This document shows, piece after piece, positions 1-11,200 of a DNA stretch of 64,000 nucleotides (the stretch's first letter is position 1; every line of letters starts with the position of its first letter). Under the pieces are notes generated by a model. The model made no database searches. It saw nothing but the letters and a program-made list of their open reading frames with translations, and had not been told where the DNA came from. The stretch lies in NCBI RefSeq assembly GCF_020520425.1, contig NC_079492.1, positions 105,063,157-105,127,156 of the forward strand, given 5' to 3'. This DNA comes from Spinacia oleracea. Taxonomy: Eukaryota > Streptophyta > Magnoliopsida > Caryophyllales > Amaranthaceae. A program made the translations under genes and the position numbers.

Positions 1-830
1 GGATTATTTAACTATTTAACCATCTTCCATGAAACTTGAAGTTCTCAAAGTAACTTGTTTCCTTTGAAACTCTGGAAGTATCTTATACCCTTACCAACTG
101 GGTAAGTTGCATTAACATAGATCATCTATTATCTAAGATACTTTTTTCCGATAGGAGTGTTAGCGGAATTAACATTGTCTTTTTAGGAGTCTTATTTTAA
201 CCAACCAGAAAAAAATAGATCAGGGTTAGCTTACGATTCCGTGAAACCTACTTCTAAGGAACTAATACTTGTGCAGGAAATCCAGACTTAGCAACCAAAC
301 AGTATTTGTTTAAATCTTCTACACCATCAGAAATATTTTGTCAATGGTAGATGCAGAAACTGAAAGACTAACTGATTAATAAAACTACACATTCAAATTC
401 TCCTTCGTCAACTCGGTTCCTAAATATACATAGTACAAGCTGACATTATCCTCCATTTAAATTCTCCTTCGTCAACTAGGTCCCCAAAGTCGTAGCTTCA
501 AAATCAAAAAGACAAAAAGAGTTTATTTGAGATTGAATGATCTGTCCCTAAAATAATGGGAAACAACTACAAACAAAATTACCCCTCTTCAAGATAGGTA
601 GCATTGCAAACAATTACAAGTTCATAAAGGGTCTCCTCCAAAACACACCAGGAAAGCGGTAGAAACGATAGCATCTAACCGGTCCTTCAAGATTGCAACA
701 CAATGGACACTTAAATACACATGCAGTGATAACAAAAATAGACAATAGCTACAAAAACACAGTTAATCAGCTGAAAAACGAAAGCAATGTTGAGAGGGGT
801 AGCAGAAATCAGAAAGGATAATACTCCTAC
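1..830 (-). other. Probable downstream intron of the MPP6-like gene
   Basis: AT-rich DNA following the exon 2 donor on the minus strand. I found no exon matching the conserved C-terminal part of MPP6. A direct repeat of about 20 bases (ATTCTCCTTCGTCAACT) occurs near 400 and 460. Nothing else can be supported. Confidence 0.4.
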
Positions 831-1216
831 CATTTTCTATTAACATTACTAGGGAAAACAAATTTCCCATCTGGCTTGGGTTCTTCCACTTCCTTCTTAG
901 GTTTCTCCTCTTTCTGAGCTGCCCTTTGCATAAACTTTTACACAGCAATTTCCCAACACAACCAGCATACAAATATCCCAAAAGAAAAATCAAGAAAATT
1001 TGATGAGTTCAAATTGGATTTATAACATGAATCTTTACCACAAATCTCAACTGAAAACACTAAAACGAGAGATACCTACATGAATTTGAAACATACCGAG
1101 TTCAAATCTCAAAATTATTAACATGAATTACAAACATAAACGCACAATCACAAGAATTAACAGTATGTTTTTACCTTCAAGTTCTTCAAAATAGGCGATA
1201 TCTCTAGTTTCACCAT
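831..1216 (-). CDS. MPP6: MPP6-like (M-phase phosphoprotein 6) exosome cofactor, 5' exons only
   Basis: Two coding exons are visible on the minus strand. Exon 1 (1216-1175) starts MVKLEISPILKNLK and ends at a GT donor. Exon 2 (934-831) continues in phase with FMQRAAQKEE and later KPDGKFVFPSNVNRK, ending at a GTAGGA donor after two bases of a codon. The KNLKFMQRA junction is the hallmark of the MPP6 family; human MPP6 has a similar KNLL..KFMQRG start. MPP6 binds the nuclear RNA exosome and the MTR4 helicase in rRNA and ncRNA processing. The rest of the protein is not recognisable in 1-830 and probably lies left of the window. The start codon is the first ATG after a pyrimidine-rich leader. The gene is head to head with UFD1. 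The family call is from motif recall, not a search. Confidence 0.68.
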
Positions 1217-1976
1217 ACTTTCTCTCTCCTCTTTCTTAAAGATGCAATCTTTCTCCCAAATATTCGCTGGTTTTCTCTGGGTTACCAACAAGGGTTTGTG
1301 GTTTTAGAATTGCAGAGCGAAAAAACAAGGGTTTGGTTTGGTTTGGTTCCGAAACAAAAACACTTAAAAAATTGTGTATTTACTAAAACACCCCTATATT
1401 TATCTTCTGTTACGCGGTCTACAATAAGTAAACTTAAAAACACAAAATTATTGGTGGATGTGGAATCCTAAGGTCCAAAACATAAGATGTACGCCTAATA
1501 ACACCTGCTTATGCTGGTTCACTAACTCTTTGAGAAACACACGATAAAATTTTGAGAAACTATAAAATCAAAAATACCTTATTTTTCTCTCTCCACCTCT
1601 CATATAAAGGGATCTCTACTTAAAATCCTCTTCCCATCGTCTTCTTCATCTTCAGATGATAAAAAACCCTTACTTTCCTACAATTTCTCGAACCCAGAAT
1701 TATAAATAAATAAATTATAAATTAAATTGTGGTAATTCTTTATCTCCCCCGTTCTTATTAACTTAAAAAGTTTGTTTTTTATTGTCATTTTGTTTGATCG
1801 ATTTTTTAGGTATTTTTCTTGTTTATTAATACAGTAAATGATGATTGATTAATGGAATTTTTTATTCAAAGATTTGAACTTTATTTTGATTTTATATGAT
1901 TCTCATCAATAATTTGATTGATTGTTTTGTGTGTTTTCGCAGGTTATTTGGTGCTAATTTTGTGAATCTTATAATT
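1217..1976. promoter_or_regulatory. Divergent intergenic promoter region and UFD1 leader
   Basis: The MPP6-like ATG (1216, minus) and the UFD1 ATG (1977, plus) are about 760 bp apart and face away from each other. Pyrimidine-rich CT tracts of the kind found in plant leaders lie at 1205-1260 (minus-strand side) and 1585-1650 (plus side, after a CATATAAAGG TATA-like box near 1600). A UFD1 leader intron is likely: an acceptor ending CGCAG at 1942 precedes the last leader segment 1943-1976. The first leader exon probably lies around 1630-1800. Its exact ends are not determined. Confidence 0.5.
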
Positions 1977-4159
1977 ATGGTATGTGAAGGACTTATAGTA
2001 GATGATTGATTTTTCTTGCTACCTAGCTTATAAGTTAATTGATTGTGTTCACGTCGCGAAATTGGGTTTTTTGGATGAACTGGTTGTTTAATTGGAGTTG
2101 AAGAATGAGAATTTTTGATGATGAATGGAATTACATATAGGAATGTACTGAATTAGAGTTCAGTTATTGTAATTGGTTATGAACTGTGCAATCTTTGATG
2201 ACTTGTTTCAAATGATTGCATTAGTTAGTAACCAATTAGGAAGAATCGGTGAAGCTTAATTGCTCAATTTGCAGCTAAAATTCTTGTGGCTCCATCATTG
2301 ATTGGTTTGTTTTGCTTGTTCAGTCTTACAATGAAGATTATGGTCGACAGGATTCGGCATTTACTCAAAGTTATCGGTGCTACCCTGCTTCTTTTATTGA
2401 GAAGGTTTGCGGACCTTTAACTTATCTTGTTGAACAAAATTTAATCAAACAACTGATTGATTAGCCCTGTTATTGATTCATGATGTTGCCATAACTCTTC
2501 TTCTCTACCAATGCCTTGAGTTTTTGTGTTGTTTAGTGGGTGAATTCGCTTAAGTTAGAACTTAAACTTGACAAAGAAAATTGATTATCTACAAGTTTGT
2601 TTCACTTTAATTATCATGCTTGTATTTACTTTGATGTTGTTCATTATTCTTCAAGACAGTGCTTTGTATTTATCTTGATGGTGATTCAAGTCCCTTTTTT
2701 GTTTGTGCAGCCACAACTGGAGAAGGGCGATAAGAGTATGTATATACATGACAGATTTTGTGACCTGCACAATTTGCTTATTTACGTACATGTATTTATT
2801 TAGTTGCGAATGTAGCTGCTTGAATTTATTTACTTTGTGAGCTTACAGCCTTCTCTTTTGCAGTCATAATGCCTCCATCAGCTCTAGATAGACTTGGTAA
2901 AATCTGTTTTCTAGTACTTCCTTTATAAATTCATTCTTGTATTCCTTATCTGGTTGAAATAACTTTGATTACTCTGTACTCTGTAGCATCTCTGCATATC
3001 GAGTACCCAATGTTGTTTGAGTTGAGGAATCCATCCGCTAGTCGTGTGACTCATTGCGGGGTGCTGGAATTTGTCGCTGATGAAGGCCTTATATATCTTC
3101 CATACTGGGTAAAGGTCTTGTTTTTGCATAGAATTTAAATTGAAGCTATAGCATTGAATTCCTGGTTGTCTTGGTATCAGATGATGGAGAACATGCTCCT
3201 CCAGGAGGGAGACATTGTGCAAGTTAAGAATGCCAGCCTATCAAAGGGTAGATTTGTAAAACTCCAACCTCACACCAAAGACTTTCTAGATATATCGAAC
3301 CCCAAAGTCGTGTAAGCTGCTACTAGCCTGAGCTTGATAGTTGATTGGAAGACATGACTTTTAAAGCAGTATTGTTCATGTGTTGCAGCTTGGAGACAAC
3401 TTTGAGGAGCTTCTCTTGTTTAACCACAGGGGACACTATCATGGTTGCTTATAACAACAAAAAGTTTTACATTGATGTAGTGGAAACCAAACCCTCTTCG
3501 GCTGTCAGTATAATTGAGACTGACTGTGAGGTTGACTTTGCACCACCTCTTGATTATAAAGAACCTGAGAAGCCATCACGTTCAACTCCAACAAAGAAGT
3601 CAAGGCCAGAAGGTGGTTGTTCATAGAATTGGGCACCGTTGTTGTTCTTTTAATTACCTTTCGAACATGGGGCTAATAAGTATTTTATGAAAACTGTTGT
3701 TTCAGTAGCTGAAGAAGAGCCGGCTAAGAAAGTTGCCAAATTTAACCCATTTACGGGACCAGGGAGACGCTTGGATGGGAAACCTTCAACAGCTGCTGAT
3801 GAAGCAACTGTTGGTCCATCAGTCTCTACTTCTACTCTGTGCAAAGAGAATGAAACACCATCCAGCTCAAATGGTGCTAATAAAAGTTGCGGGAAGCTTG
3901 TTTTTGGGTCAAATTCAGACCAATCTTCAAATGGGAAACCAAAAGTAAGACTACATACTAAGGGCTATTTATTTTCATTTCATGCATCCATCTATGATTT
4001 GGTCTATTTGTGATTCATTTGGTTGATGCAAATGCATATCCTGTGATCCAGGGCAATCAGACAGTGAAAAACAAAGAGCCACCTGTAAAAGAAGGAGAAG
4101 AAGAAGAAGAAACAAAGTTCCAAGCATTCACCGGGAAGAAATATTCACTGAAAAACTGA
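1977..4159 (+). CDS. UFD1: UFD1, ubiquitin recognition subunit of the CDC48-UFD1-NPL4 complex
   Basis: Nine coding exons: 1977-1979, 2324-2404, 2711-2735, 2864-2896, 2987-3108, 3181-3311, 3389-3612, 3706-3944 and 4052-4159. They sum to 966 nt, 321 residues plus stop, close to the Arabidopsis UFD1 proteins (about 320). The N-terminal double-psi barrel domain runs from [11 protein letters not shown] through [19 protein letters not shown] and [17 protein letters not shown] (about residues 15-190). The C-terminal tail has an SHP-like CDC48-binding motif FTGPGRRL near residue 222 and a second FTGKKYSL at the C-terminus. With NPL4 the protein delivers polyubiquitinated clients to CDC48 for unfolding, in ER-associated and nuclear degradation. 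The start is an ATG exon of three bases, split directly after the initiator codon. An acidic (GAA)n run lies at about 4100. No disabling change was seen. Confidence 0.93.
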
Positions 4160-4537
4160 GCGTATGAAGTCCTATTTACCGACTGCTGGACTGGACCTCT
4201 TTTGTTATCATCTGGCCAGAACGCTAAATTCAACGAAATTATTATTAACCAATCATTTACATATTGTAGGTTTATGATCACGTTTGGTTGATGACTATGT
4301 AAAAAATTTCATGCATCAATGTATGATTGCAAGTTAAAGCCAGTGTATGTTTCTATGTACGTCATATATATGATTGCAAGTTAAAGCCATTATATGTATT
4401 TCATCCATCACTGGACCACTACTTCCCCGTATTCGTCCTACATATAGCTTCCAGATTTATGGCTTATTATACATGAGTTAGTTCGATTAAATCTGGCCTG
4501 CACCTAAGGAAAACCCGTTTTATGACGGTAACCTTAC
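4160..4537 (+). other. UFD1 3' UTR and downstream flank
   Basis: Non-coding AT-rich DNA between the UFD1 stop and the first transposon boundary. A short imperfect direct repeat (ATGATTGCAAGTTAAAGCCA) occurs near 4322 and 4371. No clear poly(A) signal could be chosen. Confidence 0.5.
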
Positions 4538-4542
4538 CATTC

Positions 4543-4834
4543 TGTGATAAACTGATAATTTTTAGCAGAAAATTAATGACAAAAATATATTTAATTAGCT
4601 TGATGGATGAAGAACACAAAAGGAGATAAAAGTAGTGACTTGAGGCCACCAATCTCTAGGTTTAGTGATTTGAGGTCACCACTCTCCAAAGCCTAAGCTT
4701 TATCAAATTCTCAACATGCCTTCTAAACCTAGTGTTCTCTTATTTAAAGTCTCTACTCTAACCACCTAATTTGTCTTCTAGCATTAATACTACTTGCACT
4801 ACCCATTATAACCTTTACTATTTAGTTCTTTACA
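4543..4834 (-). repeat. 3' LTR of the non-autonomous element
   Basis: A 292-bp terminal repeat matched by 16804-16991 plus 18209-18314. Minus-strand reading starts TGTAAAGAAC and ends TTATCACA. An internal short repeat (GTGACTTGAGGTCACCA-like, twice) lies near 4635 and 4665. Confidence 0.88.
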
Positions 4835-4861
4835 ATATCGACCCCCTAAACTTCCACCTTG

Positions 4862-6073
4862 TCCTCAAGGTGGGTAGTAATTCACATTGAATTGCCAGCC
4901 TTGGTAGTAATCATTTTTATCGTTCCCAGGTCTAATGCCTGGCTTCCACTTCCGCTCAAGCTCTTGGTTGATGAGGTCTCTTGGTGACTCTGGTGGCAAG
5001 GTGAAATGAACATGAACATCATGGAAGGCAGTCATGATGTGAGTGAGGTCGGGTAAACTGATTATGGGTGGAGAAAGTGGGTTTTGTGTGAGAATGGGTG
5101 GGATGGTTGGGTTTAGAATCAGCCTCTGTGGGCCGTAATTCTCCTCTTTTGCATGAGTTGTAAGTGTGAGGGTTGGGAAGTAAGAAGGGTTTTCTTTTAA
5201 AATTAAAGTGGAGTAAAATGGGTTTAGAAATTGGTTGGAAGAGGTGGGCTTTAAATTGACAATTGCTAACATGGGCCAATCCAACACATTCATGTTTGGC
5301 CTTAATATGAAAAGATTTTGCATCACAAATCTGATGTTACCTAGCTCCAACTCACCATTTTCTTTAAATTTCTCTGAAATCTTCCCCAATGATGAGTGGT
5401 GAGCAATGAGCAGCAATCATGGTCCCACCACCAACTCCCTTGTCCTCATATAATCTGTTTTGGTCAACAATAAGCCCATTTACCATATTACCCCTACTAA
5501 CAGCATCTTCTAAACTTGTCTTCTTCCCTAAGCCAATGAGCAACTCAGCAAAGCTTCTCCCACACACCACTCTTTTTGGAATATTGAGGAAATCTCCATT
5601 GATGCACTATCTTTTGCCTCCAGTCATACCTCCGGCGACACCAGAACAGTAGTGCATAGCAGCCACCCGCGGAGTAACCCGGCCCCCCACATAGAACCAC
5701 TAGCTCCTGATCCTCCCTTCGCGAATCTCTCTCCTTCCCTCTCCAGGCCACCGCAAGTGGTGGTTCCACCACCGAAATTGCACTTACCGTTAAAGGAACC
5801 ACGGCCACCACCGGATCCGCAACCTCCGTCACGTCCCCTCGCAAATAACCACTCCTTCCCTTCACCTATGAGAACATCAACCACGCCACTAGCAATTCCT
5901 TCTAGTCCCTGACCTCCGCTCATCCTGTCACCCGAATCCTTGACGGTGAAGCCTCGCCTACGTTCGCCAGGGCGACCACGTGGAAAAAAATGGGACTCAC
6001 GGCCTGAGGCGCCTTTTCCACACCCTACACCATTTGGTGCCACCGGATTTTCGCCGGCGATGAAGGGTGAATA
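4862..6073 (-). pseudogene. Internal coding relic of the non-autonomous LTR element, 3' part
   Basis: Several overlapping minus-strand open stretches read on from one another only with frameshifts. A glycine- and arginine-rich segment (about 6073-5624) is followed by one with CGRSFAELLIGLGKKTS (about 5570-5364) and a C-terminal segment ending QGWQFNVNYYPP with its stop next to the purine tract (from 5416). The first segment continues in frame, apart from one TGA, from the ORF at 16484-16738 on the far side of the Copia insertion. I recognise no enzyme domain. A gag-like role is inferred only from position. Confidence 0.5.
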
Positions 6074-7413
6074 TGTTAGGTTATGATACATATGACATTA
6101 CATAGATCATGCGGAAACAACCATTAACCCAGGAAACATATTATTTACACATAATCATTTAGCATAGTTTAGATGCATACTCTTTGTTGCGTGCCTTCCC
6201 TAGCTGCGCCCGAACCGAACAAGAACAAGTCTTTTAGGACTCCAAGTGTCGTCCCTCCGTAGAAAGTCCACAGCACGTCCGGATCCGCCTTAAGATTGAC
6301 CAACTAGAATCGCCCTTAAGGTACTCAGAAAATTCGGCACTTTTGGGGCAAGATGGGTGTTTGAATTTTCTCTCAAAAAACTCACTTTTGAATACTTTGA
6401 AACTTATGTATAAATTATGACCCCTAGGCCTTTATTTATAGAGTTATGGAAAAGGAATCGTAATCCTAGTAGGATGCGAATTAATTGGAATTAGAATTCT
6501 ACATGAATTCTACTTAATCAATTTATCCAATAGGAATAGACATTTAATCATACACTGACTCTTGCAGATTCAGGAATCTCGCATGAGCTCAAACTCACAC
6601 ACACACGGCAGCCACAAGGGCTGCCCACGCATGCGAGCAGCAGCCCACGCAGCGCGGCCCACGCATGCGTGGCCTTGTGCGCGCTGGGCTGTGGCGTGCG
6701 TGCTTGCTGGGCGATGGCCTGGCTTCGTGCTGGGCCTTCGTCCGGCAGGCCTCGTCCGATGCTAATTCGTACGATACGCTTCCGATTAAAATTCCATTTC
6801 CGGAATCTATTTCCGATACGAACAATATTCAATATTTCCGATTCCGGAATTAATTTCCGTTTCGAACAAATATTTAATATTTCCGTTTCCGGAATTATTT
6901 TCCGATTCCGGTAATATTTCCGATTCTGACAATATTTCCGTTTCCGGCAATATTTCCGATTCTGGTAATATTTCCATTTCCAACAATATTTTCCGATACG
7001 TACCATGTTTCCGTTTCCGGCAACATCTACGACTTGGATAATATTCATATTTCCGATACGATCCATATTTCCGTTTCCGGCAATATCATCGTTTCCGGAG
7101 TATTCATTTCTTGCCTGTGACGATCTTAGCTCCCACTGAAACCAAGATCCGTCGGTTCCGAATATTCATAGATGGAGTATTTAATGCCATTAAATACTTG
7201 ATCCGTTTACGTACTATTTGTGTGACCCTACGGGTTCAGTCAAGAGTAAGCTGTGGATTAATATCATTAATTCCACTTGAACTGAAGCGGCCTCTAGCTA
7301 GGCATTCAGCTCACTTGATCTCACTGAATTATTAACTTGTTAATTAATACTGAACCGCATTTATTAGACTTAACATAGAATGCATACTTGGACCAAGGGC
7401 ATTATTTCCTTCA
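6074..7413 (-). repeat. 3' LTR of Copia copy 1
   Basis: 1340-bp LTR. It contains a TATA-like box (CTCTATAAATAAAGG on the minus strand, 6429-6443), a GC-rich tract (about 6590-6760) and an array of 18-bp CCGGAAACGGAAATATT-type units (about 6775-7110). Short ORFs here are repeated identically in the other LTR and are not genes. Confidence 0.96.
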
Positions 7414-8277
7414 GTCTCCCACTTGTCCTTAGGGACAAGTGTGCATTTCCTAATTCCTTTGTCGCTCGATGCTTGCTCTTGAACATAAGGTAAGAGTTGT
7501 CATCCTTATTATGTCCAGAGGTGTTCCTCGGTTTCAGAGTTCAACTGATCAAATAAACAGATAATCATAGCCTATGATTCATCCGAGCACGGCCATGCAT
7601 TTCACAGTTTCTAGCTCTCCGAGTGGCCTTGTACAACTTTTAAGCATCTCATCCCGATTTATGGGAGGACAATCCCAATCTTGCGATCTTGAGATTAGAC
7701 TTCGTTTGATAGGTGATTACCTGAGCGTTGCCTTTATAGCCTCCTTTTACGGTGCGACGGTTGGTCAACGTCAAAGCAACCAGTTCTCAAACAAGTAATC
7801 TCAAATCACTCAGGTATTGAGGATTTAGTGTCTAATAATTTAATGAAATTTACTTATGACAGACTTTCATCTCTTACAGTAAAGTTTCATAGGTCTTGTC
7901 CGATACTAGTCTTCCCAAAGTAAGTATCTATGCAAATGATTATGACATTGCCATGTCCACATAGTTCAAGAAACAGAACTACTAGTCATCTTGCATTCTA
8001 ATCGTCTAACGTTTTCTATGCGTCCAATTTTATAGAAAACTCCGACTAGGGACCATTTTCAACCTTTGACATTTAAGTTCACTTGATAGACATTTCTTAG
8101 TCACAGGACTGGTCCTGACAGTCTATCTTGAATATATCGTCAAGTTGAAGGGACTCATCATTTAATAAACCACAAATTAAATGGAAAAATGAATTCCTTT
8201 CATTTATTGTGAATGATTAACCAATAATGTTTTACAAAGATTTAAACTCTAAAACTTTAAAACATTAAACAGAGACA
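7414..8277 (-). other. 3' untranslated region and purine tract of Copia copy 1
   Basis: About 860 bp between the gag-pol stop and the 3' LTR, non-coding, ending in an ACAAGTGGGAGAC purine tract. The stretch CACTTGTCCCTAAGGACAAGTG next to it is an inverted repeat that could form a hairpin. Copia copy 2 has the same region at 59002-59864. Confidence 0.8.
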
Positions 8278-11200
8278 TCAAAGCCATTCTCCAATATGCT
8301 TGATTCCCATAGCTGCAGTGTGCGAGTTGTGCTTCGCTTGCGGCAGAGGTTTAGTTAATGGATCTGATATGTTGTCATCAGTTCCAATTTTGCTTATCTC
8401 GACTTCTTTTCTTTCAACGAACTCTCGTAGAAGGTGAAATCTACGAAGTACATGCTTGACTCTCTGGTGGTGTCTAGGCTCTTTTGCCTGTGCAATAGCT
8501 CCGTTATTATCACAATACAGGGCTATTGGTCCTTTAATGGAGGGGACTACACCAAGTTCTCCTATGAACTTCCTTAGCCATATAGCTTCCTTTGCTGCTT
8601 CATGTGCAGCAATGTACTCCGCTTCAGTTGTAGAATCCGCAATGGTGCTTTGCTTAGCACTTTTCCAGCTTACTGCTCCTCCGTTGAGGCAGAAGACAAA
8701 CCCAGACTGTGATCTGAAATCATCTTTGTCGGTTTGGAAACTTGCGTCCGTATAGCCTTTAACAATTAATTCATCATCTCCACCATAGACCAGGAAGTCA
8801 TCTTTGTGCCTTTTCAGGTACTTCAGAATATTCTTGGCAGCAGTCCAATGCGCCTCTCCTGGGTCTGACTGGTATCTGCTCGTAGCACTGAGTGCGTACG
8901 CAACATCCGGGCGTGTACATATCATAGCATACATTATTGAACCAATCAATGATGCATATGGAATCCCATTCATTCGTCTACGCTCATCAAGTGTTTTTGG
9001 GCACTGAGTCTTGCTTAGAGTCATTCCATGAGACATGGGTAGGTAGCCTCGCTTGGAGTCCGCCATCTTGAACCTATCAAGCACCTTATTGATATAAGTG
9101 CTTTGACTAAGTCCAATCATCTTTTTAGATCTATCTCTGTAAATCTTGATGCCCAATATGTACTGTGCTTCTCCTAGATCCTTCATCGAAAAACATTTCC
9201 CAAGCCAAATCTTGACAGAGTTCAACATAGGAATGTCATTTCCGATAAGCAATATGTCGTCGACATATAATACTAGGAAAGCAATTTTGCTCCCACTGAC
9301 CTTCTTGTATACACAAGATTCGTCCGCGTTCTTGATGAAACCAAAGTCACTGACTGCTTCATCAAAACGTATATTCCAGCTCCTGGATGCCTGCTTCAAT
9401 CCGTAGATTGACTTCTTTAGCTTGCATACCTTTTTAGCATTCTTTGGATCCTCAAAACCTTCAGGCTGTGTCATAAACACAGTTTCTGTTAAAACGCCGT
9501 TTAAGAAAGCAGTTTTGACATCCATCTGCCATATTTCGTAATCGTAATATGCAGCGATTGCTAACATTATTCGAATAGACTTTAGCATTGCAACTGGTGA
9601 AAAGGTTTCATCGTAATCCACACCGTGGACTTGCCTGTAACCTTTCGCAACCAATCTAGCTTTGAAAACTTCAAGTTTCCCATCCTTGTCCTTTTTCAGT
9701 TTGAAAACCCATTTGCTTCCAATGGCTTGGTAGCCATCTGGCAAATCGACCAAATCCCATACTTGGTTTTCAGACATGGAGTCTAATTCAGATTGCATGG
9801 CTTCTTGCCATTGCTTGGAGCTAGGGCTCGTCATAGCTTGCTTGTAAGTCGCAGGTTCATCACTTTCAAGTAATAGAACGTCATAGCTCTCGTTCGTCAA
9901 AATACCTAAGTACCTTTCCGGTTGAGATCTATATCTTTGCGATCTACGCGGGGTAACATTTCTAGATTGACCATGATTCTCACCAGATTCTTCTAAAGAT
10001 CTCTGAGTTTCATCCTGAATGTCATCTTGAGCATTCTCTAGAGTTTGTTGTTCGACTCGAATTTCTTCGAGGTCTACTTTTCTCCCACTTGTCATTTTGG
10101 AAATGTGATCTTTCTCCAAAAAGACACCATCTCGAGCAACAAACACTTTGTTCTCAGATGTATTGTAGAAGTAATACCCCTTTGTTTCCTTTGGATAGCC
10201 CACAAGGATACATTTGTCAGATTTTGGATGAAGTTTGTCTGAAATTAATCGTTTGACGTATACTTCACATCCCCAAATCTTAAGAAAAGACACATTTGGA
10301 GGCTTTCCAAACCATAATTCGTATGGAGTCTTTTCGACAGCTTTAGACGGAGCTCTGTTTATAGTGAGTGTAGCTGTATTTAGTGCATGTCCCCAAAATT
10401 CTAATGGAAGTTCGGCCTGACCCATCATTGACCTGACCATGTCTAGCAAGGTTCTGTTCCTCCGTTCTGACACACCGTTCCATTGTGGTGTTCCAGGAGG
10501 AGTCAATTCTGATAGAATTCCACATTCTTTCAGATGGTCATCAAATTCATAGCTCAGATATTCACCGCCTCTATCAGACCGCAGTGCCTTGATCTTCTTG
10601 CCTAATTGATTCTCTACTTCACTCTGAAATTCCTTGAATTTGTCAAAGGATTCAGACTTATGCTTCATTAGGTAGACATAACCATACCTACTGAAGTCAT
10701 CAGTGAAAGTGATAAAGTAGCTGAAACCACCTCTAGCATTTGTACTCATTGGTCCACATACATCTGTATGGATTAAACCCAATAGTTCATTTGCTCTTTC
10801 TCCAACTTTAGAGAAAGGTTGCTTTGTCATTTTGCCAAGTAAACATGATTCGCATTTACCATAATCCTCTAAGTCAAATGGTTCTAGAATTCCTTCCCTT
10901 TGAAGTCTTTCTAAGCGTTTCAAGTTTATATGGCCTAATCGACAATGCCACAGATAGGTGAGATCTGAATCATCCTTTTTGGCCTTTTTGGTATTTATGT
11001 TATATACTTGTTTGTCGTGATCTAATAAATAAAGTCCATTGACTAATCTAGCAGATCCATAAAACATCTCTTTAAAATAAAACGAACAACTATTGTCTTT
11101 TATTATAAAGGAAAATCCCTTAGCATCTAAGCAAGAAACTGAAATGATGTTTTTAGTAAGACTTGGAACATGGAAACATTCTTCCAGTTCCAAAACTAGC

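Noticed and set aside
620..720. A third MPP6 exon near 620-720 (minus), giving a Cys-rich peptide
   Set aside because: Splice signals were weak and the peptide did not resemble the conserved MPP6 C-terminal region. The true exon is more likely outside the window.
6548..7066. A 172-codon open frame with repeated NRKYCRKRKY
   Set aside because: It is the translation of the 18-bp LTR array and recurs identically in the other LTR. The repeat length is a multiple of three, which keeps any frame open.
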